Positions 1 through 13,300 of a stretch of 64,000 nucleotides of DNA are shown piece after piece (within the stretch, counting starts at the first letter, position 1; the number at the start of each line of letters is the position of its first letter). Below the pieces are notes generated by a model. That model searched no databases, was not told the origin of the DNA, and saw only the letters and a list, made by a program, of their open reading frames with translations. A program made the translations under genes and the position numbers. This DNA comes from Gigantopelta aegis (lineage: Eukaryota > Mollusca > Gastropoda > Neomphalida > Peltospiridae), in assembly GCF_016097555.1 (NCBI RefSeq), contig NC_054702.1, positions 73,165,933 to 73,229,932 of the forward strand. Reading direction: 5' to 3'.

Positions 1-838
1 CTGTCGACAAAAATGCACATAAAAACAATAGCAAAAACAGAGTTAAAGCTGTAACTAAAATAATAAATAATATATTTAAGTCTATATAAGAAAAGGACCT
101 ACAAATAAAGTAACGTAAGATAAAAGCTCAGCTAAATAACTGCAGAACAAACTACTGGTTAAAGATTAAAAGTTTGTTAACACTAAACCTACCATATGAC
201 TGAGGTAAAAGAAGTGTGGATAGGGGGTATAAAATACTAATTAAGGATAAATAAATGAAACTAAGAACAAAATATCAAAATAATAATGAACGAATGAATG
301 CATAAATAGATATACAGTTGTTATGCAGTATATACTAATGCGGAATACCCCCCCCCCCCTTCCCAAAAAAACCCACAAAAAAAAAACAAATGGGGGCGAG
401 ACGTAGCCCAGTGGTAAAGCGCTCGCTCAAAGCGCTGTTGGTTTGGGATCGATCTCCGTCAGTGGGCCCATTGGGCCATTTCTCGCTCCAGCCAGTGCAC
501 CACGACTGGTACATCAAAGTGCGTCGTTAAATAAACCATTTCCCTCCTTCCCCCCAAAAATGGAACTGCAATTTTCAGCAAAAATGACGGTTGCTATTAA
601 AAACATTAATTAAATCTCTTAAATGGTATGTGACCCCCAGTTTTCTTGCAGGTAGATTAGATGTGAGGTGCCACACTTTTTATTTCTGTACTTCCTGGGT
701 GTGTTGATACGTTGCTTATATCAGTTTTATTAGTAAACGTTAACATTATCGGCAATAGGAACTGATTTGGTCTATTAGAACCTCTTTTTATCAACCCGGA
801 AGCACATTTATAGTTGTCCCCCTTTACAAATTGCCAAC
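1..838. other. Upstream region of UFL1
   Basis: AT-rich flank with no coding region that I can support. It holds a short C run near 349-359 and a SINE at 394-551. The roughly 290 bp between the SINE and the UFL1 start codon must contain the promoter and 5' UTR, but I see no certain TATA box or initiator. A CGGAAG motif near 798, of the kind bound by ETS factors, is the only candidate element and is weak evidence by itself. Confidence 0.5.
394..551 (+). repeat. tRNA-derived SINE, family A head, internally shortened
   Basis: The head reads GTAGCCCAGTGGTAAAGC (A-box-like) followed by a GGGATCGATC B-box-like block, as in Pol III tRNA-type promoters. After the head the body jumps to the GTGCGTCGTTAAATAAA tail, so the middle part present in the copy at 23331-23655 is missing. 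It lies about 290 bp upstream of the UFL1 start codon. Confidence 0.8.
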
Positions 839-912
839 ATGAGTGCTTTGGAAGAAGTTAAAAGACTGCAAGCAGAGTTTAAAGATATACAACTTAGTAC
901 TACCAAACAAAA
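839..912 (+). CDS. UFL1 exon 1 (aa 1-25)
   Basis: Encodes [18 protein letters not shown], the amphipathic N-terminal helix that in the human protein contacts the E2 UFC1. The donor is AA|GTAGGT. Two bases carry over, and joining to exon 2 yields KLSERN, a conserved family block. Confidence 0.95.
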
Positions 913-3900
913 GTAGGTTTTTTGGGTGTTACAACAAAAATAAATTGCTGAAAAATACCACATATGTTATTTATATATTTTGTTTTAATTTTATTTTTAC
1001 ATATTGACAGCCATATGCTAATATCATATGATATGGCATATCCGATATGGTACCGTCAGTGCGTCACACGTTTTCGATCGACACGCGTTTCTGATCGCTC
1101 ATCTGTAATTGCAATAATGCGAGAATGCGCGAGCATTGACGTCACCACAAGAACGAAAACGAACACGGAAGTCACTGCTTTTGTTCCGAGAGAAAAATGC
1201 TGCGTGTCAAGTTTCCAATGGTAAGTTTTAACTCAAATATCTACAACCATAGTCATAGTATATTTTATCAGTTTTCACTAATGTACATATTTGGTATTAA
1301 GAAAATGCTTTACGGAGCAATATCTAGTTATCAAAAAATGTTGTAAACTTGTTGGCTGCTACATTGACGTGATACTCATGCAACCATAAAAATATATGGA
1401 AGACAATTTGGGGCAAATCTTATGTGGTTTTTGACGTTACCTTGTAACTTGTTTTGGACATATTTTAATTAAGGGTTTTTCTCATTTAAGCTAAAATTTG
1501 CCACAGTTATGGGCAAATTTAGAATTGATATTCAGTAAATTATGTATGTATTCTATATAATTATAAATAAATTTTATATTTAATTTAAAATTTTGTTTTA
1601 TATTCCTTTAAAAATTATGTACCGTTGATTTAGGAGTTTGATTTTTCTTTTTTCTTTTTAAAGGCCGTGATCAACCGACCAAATGTAAATTACAGACAAT
1701 ACAATCACCAGTCTTTAGAAAATGCATATGAGGCGGTTAAAACTCAGGGAATGCCAATTAAAAAAGCAGCTAGGATTTGTTCAGTGCCATACTCCACCTT
1801 GCACGACCGTCTAAGTGGAAAAACGGACATCGATTGTGTTAAGTCAGAACCAGACCCATTGTTGTCTCAAGAAGAGGAGCAAACTTTAGTGACACGTTGA
1901 GTTTATGTCATCTGTGGGCTTTGGGTATACCCGCACTGAAGTCCTTAATATTGCCACAGACCTTGCTTTTCATCTTGGCAAAAAAGAAAAGGGTGAAAAA
2001 CCATTTTCCTGTGATGGTTTTATGGGTTTATGAAGCGATGGCCTGAGGTTAGAGTTCAAAAACCACGATCACTTGAAATCATGCGTGCCAAAGCAACATC
2101 AAAAGATACCATCAACAAATACTTTGATAGCCTGGAAAAGATTTTAGACAAGTATGATTTACGAAACAGTCAAGAGTCCATCTACAACATTGATGAAAAA
2201 GGCATTGTAGAAAATCACAAATCCCCATCTATTGCATCATGTTCCAATGTCCCAGTTGCTGTAACAACGAGCAGGTCCAACACTACTATGGTTATTGGGT
2301 GTGGAAATGCCCTTGGTGTTGCGATACCACCATATTTTGTTTTCAAGGGAAAGTGCATGCGGGAGGAATTGTTAGCAGGTTGTACGGCAGGCACTGCAGG
2401 AACCGTTAGTAAAACGGGTTGGTCGAATTCTGATATTTTTCTAAAGTATCTTAAAGAAATTTTTTCAAAGTATTTTCCAGCAGCATCTTCTGACAAGCCT
2501 GTCTTAATTCTTTATGATGGTCACATGTCACACATAAATGTTTCCCTGATCCAGTGGGCACGAGAGAGGCACATAATATTATTTGTATTACCTGCTCACA
2601 CATCGCATGTTCTTCAACCAATGGATGTGGGATGTTTCGGCCCGTTCGAACGCATTTACAATGGCATGAGACATACCTACATACGCGACCATGCAACATC
2701 GGGTATTGACAGACATTCCCTTTGTGAGACTGTCTGCAAAGCTTACTGTGCAGCACTCACACCCGCCAACCTGCAGTCATCGTTCAGAAAGACCGGGATT
2801 TATCCATTTGATAGAGACCTCATACAGCCTTCAACATTCCTGCCTTCAGCTCTTTTAAGCAACAACATGGAGTCAGAAAATGAATCAGAAACCAGGGCAA
2901 CTGTCAACTGTGAAGACAATTCAACAAAATGCAAGACGTTTTTCACAACTGCAGAAGAAGTGATCACAAGAAAACCAAAACCTACTAAGAAGAGGAAAGT
3001 ACTCAGTGCTGTGGTCAGTGGTAAAGCCATCACGGAAGATTTGGTTTTGGAAGATATCAGGGAACATCAAAAGAACAAACAAAACAAGGAAGGATTGCAG
3101 AAAAGAAAATGTACAAAATCAAAGAAAACTGAAGATTCACCAAAACCAAGTACGTCAGGAATTTTTCTCCCACCCAGTGCTAACACAAAACAGCAGCTTG
3201 AAGACGAAGATGATTCATCGGAGGAATCTGACGACCCTAGCGATCTTTGCTGCAAGTGCAAGAAGAGCCAACCAGATGAATACAAACACTGTGTTTCACT
3301 TTGCTTCGTTTCGTGGGCACAATGCACCTATCCGGCATGTCAGCATTGGGTACATTTAAAATTTTGCACTCCAGTTAGGGTTGTACGGAGACATTCCGAA
3401 TTTTGGTGTCCTTGCCATAATGAAATGGAAGAGTAATAATCACTGGAGTAAAAAAACTGAAAAAAATTATGTAAAATATGTTAAACATTTAGCCTAAATT
3501 TTTCTTTCTTCTGAAAGTTAAGTAACATTGATTGAAAGTTACAAACATTTTTAAATCAGTTATATAACGTGGAATTAAGTGTAAAATATGACATCAATAT
3601 AGTGCTCCATACAACGCAACAGCAACCGAGAAAATAGCCGACCAACGAAACGATCGAAAATATGTGACGTTACTAAAATACAGAGGAAATTCCTTTACGA
3701 CAAAGCAAGACGTTTTCTCCAAGGATATTATGGAATTCATTGCGGATTACTGGTGTTTTATGTGGTAAACTATTGTGGCAACAGGTAGGTAAATTATTAA
3801 ATACTTACAATTTTTTATTTATATTTTATTCATATATTTCGCTTAAACGATCGAAAACACGTGACGCCAGTATATGCTATGGCATGATATGCTATGGTTT

Positions 3901-6900
3901 TGTAGACTCACAATGTGACTGTCAATGGTCAATACAGTGACAGTGTGGTTGGTGACAGGCATGGTGGAAGCACGATAATATTGGTGGGGGCGGGGCTAAC
4001 TGACAAAGAATCTAGATCGAGGTTAGCAGGTCGCATCATACTCATGATACGGGTCACCCAAAATATACCAAAAACCCGGTTTGTGGCATATCGTCAACGT
4101 CACTTTGTTTTCTCGTGCACGGTTCGCGCAATCAACATCCGATTTGTTTTCATCAGCATGTCGTTCATTTCAGAGTTTTTTCTTCACAGTTCAGGAACAT
4201 TTTCATTAACAATAAAGTTCAGAAAAGTAAGTATCTAAATACAAAACAGTTTTTGTTTAGTCCTAAAAATTACCGATATCGGTTCCACATGACTCGTAGA
4301 AATTGACTTAAACTGGAGAAAGATGAATTAACATTTGGTGCATATCACATGATCTCACACGTGCCAGATCAACAAGGCCAAAGCATTAAAATTTTACGAT
4401 TTTTAAGACCCCTGTTGTTAGAATTTGTTTTCAATTATTATATTGGATCTGCAAAAGGCATGCTACATTTTTGTGCCTCTGTTGTAGTGAATAGTTTTTA
4501 TAATCCATTCATAACAATTGTAAATAATTTTGAGAGTATAAATTGTGTTAATTAAGAATCAATTCGTTAATTTTTTATTTATTTTTTACTATTCACTGGT
4601 ATAAACGTAATGCCTATCAGTAATGACATCAAGTGTTAGCGATGTGTGTTGATAAAACGCGGACTGGACCACAATGCTTGACAAATTGAATTTTTCCTTT
4701 TAAAAACATATTAAACTAAGTGTTCGACAACTGTGCATAGTTAAGACACATATTTTTGTTCATATAGTGGCATTAAAAATGGAAAATGACGAATCGCACA
4801 TGCGCGCTATGACACTTTTTGCAAATGCATGCGCCTAAACGCAGTTAGAAACGTTGCACTCTTTCCTGTTTACCGAAGGGTGTTTCACTTTTCTTTACTA
4901 GAATATACTTGCTTTACGTCCACATTGTTGATTTTTCACGTTAATTGATTGCAATCTATTTTGTTTCACGTATTATAGCTCAAAAATGTAGAATAGTATT
5001 TCCGTAAATATCTTATTCATGTTTTTGTCGTTAGGTGAATGCAGTTTGGGACGTCGATGGTATTTACAATCAAAAAACCTTTTCGCAATCAAAAAACCTA
5101 ACAAAAACAATAATTCTGCCAAAATCGTAAATTTATATACTTTATTGACAGTTTATCAATATTATATGATTTACAATTCATATGAAGCACAAATATTGTT
5201 GTCAGTCCTAAACATATGCATACGTCTGTTTCCGCCTTGTTTGTAAAATGCAGAACAGGACAGATTTTAGGGTCCGACTATTTACCCCCAAAATACACCA
5301 TTACACCAAAGGTTTTTTTTATTGTAAAGGTAGTACTAAACCAAATAACTTCCGGCTGGGTCAAAGTTCGAGGTGCACCCAACTTTTGATAGAGAAGTGA
5401 ACACCACAAGTCCTGTGATTGGTTATAAATGTGAGTGTGTTGGTTGTAAAAAATAATAATTTCATCTGGGTAAAAAAAAATGTGCAATTTTATTTCATCT
5501 AGTACCAATGTGTCAAGTAGCCTTGTGCTTGAAACATGTATGGGGTACCTGCAAAAAAAAGTACTCAAATTTTGTGCGAAACTAGGGTAGTCATAGACGC
5601 TACCCGTTATCTCAGAAACGAGCAGCTTGACCCCTATTTTTTTCTGATTCACTTTAAGTGTAAGGGGTGGTAGTATTTATATCCGTGGCGTTTATGTCGG
5701 TTGATACATTGCAGGTAGGAGTTTTAGCCACATATGTTACTATTGTCGTCTATGGGATTTGATTTGGTAGTATACACCCTATATATGCCAAAAACTGGGT
5801 TTTTTGGCATATTTCGGGTGACCGCATGATACTGATAGTATCACTGTAACAATTTTGATCAACATAATATGTTTTCGATACTTCTTTTGTAACAGATTTA
5901 AGATTATGCAAGATATCATGACATTATCGGCCTGAATGTAAACAAGAAAATGTCTTTTTTCTGTCTCGATATATTGAAAATGCTTCAATGGTATATTTTA
6001 ATTATAATACCGTAAATAATATTTCTTGTGCTTCTGTCACAAGTACTTACGGTGGAAATCTGAATTTTCGTGCCATTGTTACAAGGGAAATATTCAAATA
6101 GATGTTAATCTATGACAAGAACATAATGTAAATTTATATGTTTTCAGTTAAAACTGTTTCAATATTTTTTACTAATGACATTGACAAACATTTTATGATT
6201 TTATTTTCAGTTTTTCATAATAAACTAATATTAATATTATAGCACGTTTAGTTCATTAGAAAACACAACAAAAACACAATACTCTTTGGAATCTGTATTA
6301 ACCTACGCTGACAAATGTACTGCCGCAGTAGTTAATTAACAACAACAAATAATAACAACCCAGAAGAACTGATCACTTAATTAGTTAATCTCTAGGTGTC
6401 TAGTTTACACAATATGCTAATCACTTCACTGTGACACAACACCCACACGTGTGATAATTGAGAAACGCTTCCAGGGGAACTTAATTAATAAAGGAATTAC
6501 AGCTCTATTCCTAACTGGTTAATTTTTAATTAACCCTTAACTACTCATTCAGTAACCTTGTAACACAGAATTAATACTGGTACCTATCACAATAAAGACA
6601 ATAACCTACAGTTTACCTAGGTCCTCTAGGATGACTGGTTAAGCTTTTTATAATTATTTAGGACAGTGAGCCTACAGATTACTGCGTCAGATGACCGGCA
6701 GCACCGTCTAAATAATATTGATATAATACAGTATTAAAATATGTAAAGTCATATCAATCACATCAATGTTATACACAGAGCAGAAAAAATATATTTACCA
6801 AAGTCCCGTCTGAACTAATATAGATTGTTCAGTGGACGACGACCGTTCCCCTGGATACTTCCAAATGTTTTCTCCTCGATATATCTAAAATCCTAGCTAT

Positions 6901-7312
6901 TTATTCAAAACTCTCAGAGACAGCAAATATCGCCTGGGGGTACAAGGCGGTACCTCACGTATCATGTGGATTTTCCACAACCACCACGCCGGCATATTTT
7001 TCTCTGATCGTCAGACTGGCTGTCGCCATTCTGCGAGCAATCCCCTGGCCATAAACAGCACTACCGGAGATATTACGTAACTATTACTACATGGCCTCCG
7101 TACTTGGGCTGGGTGTGTATATTTAGACGACCGTCGCGCAAAGGTATCACGTAACAAGTTGCCCATCTGGGCTTAAGTGCAATTTGGAACTGCACACGGC
7201 CCTCTAAAACAATTAATATTGTCACAGGCGAAAACAAATTAAGAGCATGTTCCGTCACACGGTACCTTAATTTTTTGCTTGTTGTATTGAAAACACATGA
7301 CACCAGGATATG

Positions 7313-7349
<37 letters not shown>

Positions 7350-10300
7350 TTTACAAAGTGTTTTATGGCCAAATATCCTGATAATGCATGTAAATATTTA
7401 GGGTATTGCACTATAAAAAATATGATCAAATACAATTTAGGTTAATATCAGTAACCAAGTAAAGCCAATTAGCAGGTTTTGACATGCATAATTAAAGGCA
7501 TTATAACTTGTCATTTGTAATAACTTTTAACTTTTACAATGCATATATATATATATATATATATATGCATATACATGTACATGTGTTTTGAATTTGATAA
7601 TGTTTTCTCTTTTTGATTTCGATCTCATATTGCTTAAAACTACGTTCCTGGAATATTTTTATTATTTAAACATATAGAACAGAAAATCCAATTACGTTTG
7701 GTGCATATATGATGCCGCACTCCGCATTGGTTTCACTACGCTGGCTTATTCAAGTCAAAAACAAAGCCATGAATTTGAAAGTGGAACACTTTTGACGGGC
7801 TTGTACCGATCTCGGTTTTCATTGGTTTATCACAAGTATAGAATTTCCCAACAAGAGATCACGTGAGATTTCGCAATTTTTAAACAAATTTAACTGTCTT
7901 GATTGAGGGGTCGTCTTATATCTCCAAAACATATTTATATCCATAGAGGTATGGTACAGCGCCTTTCCAGGGGTCGGTGATTTGCCTTGAAATTTTGACA
8001 GTGGCCAGCTGTTCAACGCTCTAGGGGTAGAGGAAGAGGGTACTGTGTTCGATTTATGTAACATTTTTCAAGACTATATGTTATTTTTATTCATTACTTA
8101 GACCTAAAAAGGTGTTTTTTTGAAATGCACGGTCAGTCTAGGATCGATCCCCATCGGCGGGTATACAAAAAGACCATGGTATGTGATATCCTGTCTGTGG
8201 GATGGTACATGTATATAAAAAAAAATGTAGCGGGTTTCCAAGGCTCATGTGCAGGGATTTCAGTAGGGTTGATGTCGTCAAACATCCCCTCCCCAAATTT
8301 ACCCTTTCCAAACGAAATAATATTTATTTGAATTTGTCGATTTTAACACGTAAAATTAAGAAGTGAAAACATTCATTGTCTACTTTAGTATATTTTATTT
8401 TTAAAATATATATACATGATTAATGTGTTACATGTATACAAACTAAACTTTTAAAGTTCTACTAACACTTTATAAAACATCAATTCTGAAATAGGAAGGT
8501 ATGACTGTCGATAATACGTTGTCAAGATCAAACCGGTTTTAACTACAGCGCAAGATTTCTCTTTAAATTTTTTGAGACGAACCCTACAGTTTGAAATTGG
8601 CAAACGCATGTGTTAACTGAAACTGACAACAGGCTGTTGTTTGTGCTTTGCCGAGTTATGGCGGCACAGGCAACGAATCAAGCGTATACGTTTGACGATA
8701 TCCGTTCATATCGAACACACACAACTTTTTTAAAAGTGCATTTGAGCTTTAATTTCACATTTTGTACATGATGTTTATAATATGGTAACCAGATAATGTA
8801 ACTTTAAACAGTAAACTGTATCATGGACATAATTGATGTGAATTGTCTTTTAGAATTAAATGGGACATTTTTAAAAAGTTAAGTGTACTTGGTGGTCATA
8901 ACTTGGCCTCCTTGAAAATTTGTTTGGACTCTTTTTAAACACTGGCATATTTTCTCACAATTAGAGCCACTTTTATAATCAAAATCACACATTATCTAGA
9001 TTTTATGTAGACAAAATAAACATTGTAAAATGTAAAAACATTTTAATATTATTGCAGATTATCTGAAAGGAACATTATTGAGTTGGTGACCAAACTTGTT
9101 GAACTGCGACTGATCAATGTGATTTATACCACTGATGGAAAGGAATATCTTACTCATCAAGAACTTGCAAAGGAAATCAAAGATGAACTTGTTGCTCATG
9201 GAGGTACATTTATTTGCTGATTTCCAGAAATATTGACATAAGGAATGAGCTGCAATATTTTGCAGTGTAAACCATCCACAAAGTAAAATTAATTAAGATA
9301 AATATTAAAAATTTAATTGCTTTAAAATATAATTTCCGCAAATTCATTTTAATTTAAGCATATTTATTTTGATTCTAACCACTGTATGCGACAATGTATG
9401 CATCTAGTGAAGTGAACATTTTATAACCCTTTGCCAAAAGCTTTCACATTTCAGTATAAGAGGTGGGATGTAACCCAGTGGTAAAGCACCCGCTTTATGC
9501 GTGGTCAGTCTGGGTTCGATCACTGTCGGTGTGCCTATTGGGCTATTTTTCATTCCAGCCAGTGCACCACAACTGGTCTATGGGCTGGTGCATATATTAA
9601 AAATCCCTTGCTACTAATGGAAAAATGTGGTGAGTTTCCTCTCTAAGACTATATAATTATGTCAAAATTACCAAATGTTTGACATCCAATACTAGCAATA
9701 GCCGATGTTACATCGTTGTGCTCTAGTGGTGTTGTTAAACAAACAAACCAACATTTCAGTATAAATTTGTTTTATTTTTCTTTGGCAATTATCCTGCATT
9801 TGTCTTTAAAAAGAAAAACTCAAGATTATTGAAATTGTCATTTTACTTTTTTTGTTTTGTTCTGTCATTGCCATAAAGAACCACTAATTCCAATATTGGT
9901 GTCCGTTTTCACAATTGTTTTTATCATGCATCCTATTATTGATTAGTTGAAATTAAAGAGTACAATCAATTTATTATTAACATGTGAAAGGTACATGTAA
10001 TTTAATGATTATAAAATATTGACAAATCAATCTGATGAATTTTTTAAATATATATATACCCAATACAGGTACCATTACAAAATATTCATTGCTTGTAATT
10101 GCAGGGCGCATCAATCTTGTTGACTTGCAACCAATTATCAATGTTGATTTCACCCATATCCAGAACAAGGTTGGCGAAATTGTTGGTCAGGACTCAGATT
10201 TGTGTCTAGTACTAGGCCAGCTCATTAACAGGTAGACATTAACATATATATAATTATACATATACTAGTGGGAAAAAGTAACTGTGTAACCTAAAAAATC

Positions 10301-13300
10301 GGATGAAAATAAAACCGCTCAATATTTTAGCCTGATGTTTTGTACATGTTACCAGTGAACGCACCGCCACACAATAGCTGGGTCAATGCCATATTTGCAC
10401 GTGCAGTTTTGCTTCTGGGACATGAACATGTTTTTCCCATTTTTTCCTCCCAACATGTTACTTTTCAAGTTTTTGTCGACTTTTCAACTGTCGGGTCATT
10501 GCATGCCAACCGGGGGGTACAGAAAAGCAGGTTATTTCTGTTGAAAATTGTAGCAGAGCAATGCCCAGGCTAAACGAAAATGACCGCCTTCGCGCAATTG
10601 GCATGCTCCAGGCTGATATGCACCATCGTGCTGTCGCTACGCAATTTGGTGTACACATAAACAGTATTCAGGCTTTGTGGAGACGTTATCAACATGTTGG
10701 TAATGTCAGAGACCAACAATGTGCAGGCCATCCACGCGTGACGTCACGACAGCAGGACAACCACATCAGACTCGTGCACCTCAGGAATCGATTCCAAACG
10801 GCAAGTCTGACAGCACGGACCATTCCTGGATTGCGTGCCATTAATCCCAGAACTGTACAGAATCGATTACGTGAACATGGTATCCGTCCGCGACGCCCGG
10901 CTGTCCGTTCAGTTTTGCTAAGACGTCATCGTGTAGCACGTTTGGCTTGGTGTAGAAGACACTTGCACTTTAATCGCCGTGACTGGGTGGGTATACTGTT
11001 TACGGACGAGTCCAGGTTTCACTTGGACAGCAGTGACGGCCGTTCAAGAGTGTATCGTCGTGTTGGAGAACGTTTTAGTGACGCCTGTGTTGTGGAGCGA
11101 CGTGCATTTGGCGGAGGCAGTGTCATGGTTTGGGGTGGCATCACGTCAACTGGACGAACACCTCTTGTGGTCATCGATGGCAATTTGAACGCTGTACGCT
11201 ACCGTGACGACATTATTCAGGCTCACGTCATCCCATTTGTGCAAGGACAGCAATGTCACATCACGCTTCAGCATGACAATGCTAGACCTCACGTCGACTG
11301 GGTGGTAATGGATTTTCTAGCACAGCAGAACATCGATGTGTTGCAGTGGCCTGCGGTCTCACCCGATCTTGCACCAATCGAGCACGTCTGGGATGAGATG
11401 CAACGTCGTGTACGTGCACTGCCTAACCAGCCGCTGACGTTGAGAGCGCTTGGTCAGACGTTAGTACAGATCTGGAACGGCATTCCCCAGGCATTCTTCA
11501 ACAATTTGGTAGGCTCTATGAGGCGACGGTGCCAGGCCTGCATCGACGCAAATGGTGGCCATACGCGCTATTAACTTTGTGAACTGTTTTTTTACCCCCC
11601 ATGTCTTTCATCCCCAATACCGATGAAATGACGGATGCTGTGACATTTTAAATGAATTGACGTTTTGCTTAATTGCCTAATAAATAATGCTATATGATAA
11701 TTTTATCGTTTTATGTCTTGAAATTATGTTTTTATCAACATGATAACCATACACAGTTACTTTTTTTCACTAGTATACATACATACACTTCGAGTCAAGA
11801 ATGACTCATTTTATTTGTTTATTGATTTTATTATGCTTGTCTCACATGACAGAATCATTCCAATCATTGTATAATAATACCAATGTATTAAATCAGTGAC
11901 TAGTCAGTCTAATTCTATATTATTTCTCATTTTATATACAACAGTGTCTGGTGTATTGGTGTGTCTGGTGATTCGGCATACTTGGTATTTTGCTTAAGTA
12001 TGCTTAGGAAGTTGTCATGTTGTCTGTGTTTTTAACTAATTAAAAATTCAATTCCTTTTTCAGTGGTTAATCAAGTATCAACATATTTATGGTGCAATTA
12101 AAAAGTATTAGAATTATCAATAATTATATCATAATTTCAAAATAAATCATTCACCTGCTTTCGTGTATATAAACGCGAAGTAGGTCAGCCATATTGATAT
12201 TAAGAATGTTAAAACCAGTCTTAAAACACCTTTCCTGCATTTTTAAAATTAAAATAAACGGTATAATTTTTTTTTCCGGTTATTTTTATTTAAACTAAAA
12301 AGGAAAACACAGACAAATGCAAAAAAAGAGAAAGTTTTACACCTTAATTGACAGTCTTTCCAGTTCACAATTGTCACATTGTTACAAAAAATAAAAGCAA
12401 AATAAGATCCACGTGTGTGCATAATTTTCCCGAGAAAAAAATCCATGTAGGTATGTTAGCTATGTATGACAATAGACATGTAGGCTATGCATCTGCAGTA
12501 CTGTGCCACTGAACAAAACAATTCTGAAACTGATCATGAGATGGGTCATGTGTGATCGTTTATTTTCATTGTAATATTTTTAACCAAAAAAACTAAAAAA
12601 ATACTCAAATAATCCAGGGACAATAGTGAAGCGTTTATGGGCTACAAAGTGAGGTCATGGGCGGTTTATAAATAGCAGGGTCACCGATCCACATCTACTG
12701 TGACGAATCACCAAACATCATTTTGGATACAAGAGGTGTCTACATTTATGCACAATTTTAAAATGTTTATTTACTACAGACATAAAATAATTTGTAGTGT
12801 ATTTGAGATTATGCACTGCTTCATTGGCGAGAGACACATTTTATTAAGTATTTCACAATGTTCACATAGAAAATGGTCTTTGAATGCTTAGGTGCGCTAA
12901 TACACCGGACAGCACTGTACATGAATAAGAATGTTGTGTTTGTTATTTAGGAATGTGCATGTAATAAACACATTTTATAGCTTGTTGTTGAACAAGACCT
13001 ATACTAAATATTCTTCAATTTGTTTTTGTACATTCCTAGGACATCTTTATTTGGATTTAATACAAATTACCATGCTGAAAGGACCATAACCTACAGTGTT
13101 ACATGGAATTGTAGACCAACTTTAATTTAGTACATTGTAATGTCCGTATTTCATACAAAGTTACAATGTGGTATAGAATGTCAGTAGTGTCAAATTAACT
13201 GCTAGTAACACGGTTAAAATCTGATTGGATTGGATTGACGGTTTTGGTTGCAGTCACTGTTTGCTGTTATTATTTCTCTGATCCCTTATTTTTGTCAATC

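Noticed and set aside
394-480. tRNA-like sequence with A and B boxes
   Set aside because: It continues into the repeated SINE body and does not fold as a full cloverleaf; the same head recurs elsewhere. No true tRNA gene is supported in the window.
964-1224. 86-codon frame upstream of the Tigger HTH
   Set aside because: It covers the terminal repeat and a different frame from the predicted first exon; no conserved content.
2215-3327. Several minus-strand frames across the Tigger transposase
   Set aside because: They are antisense shadows of the DDE_1 region and have no domain of their own.
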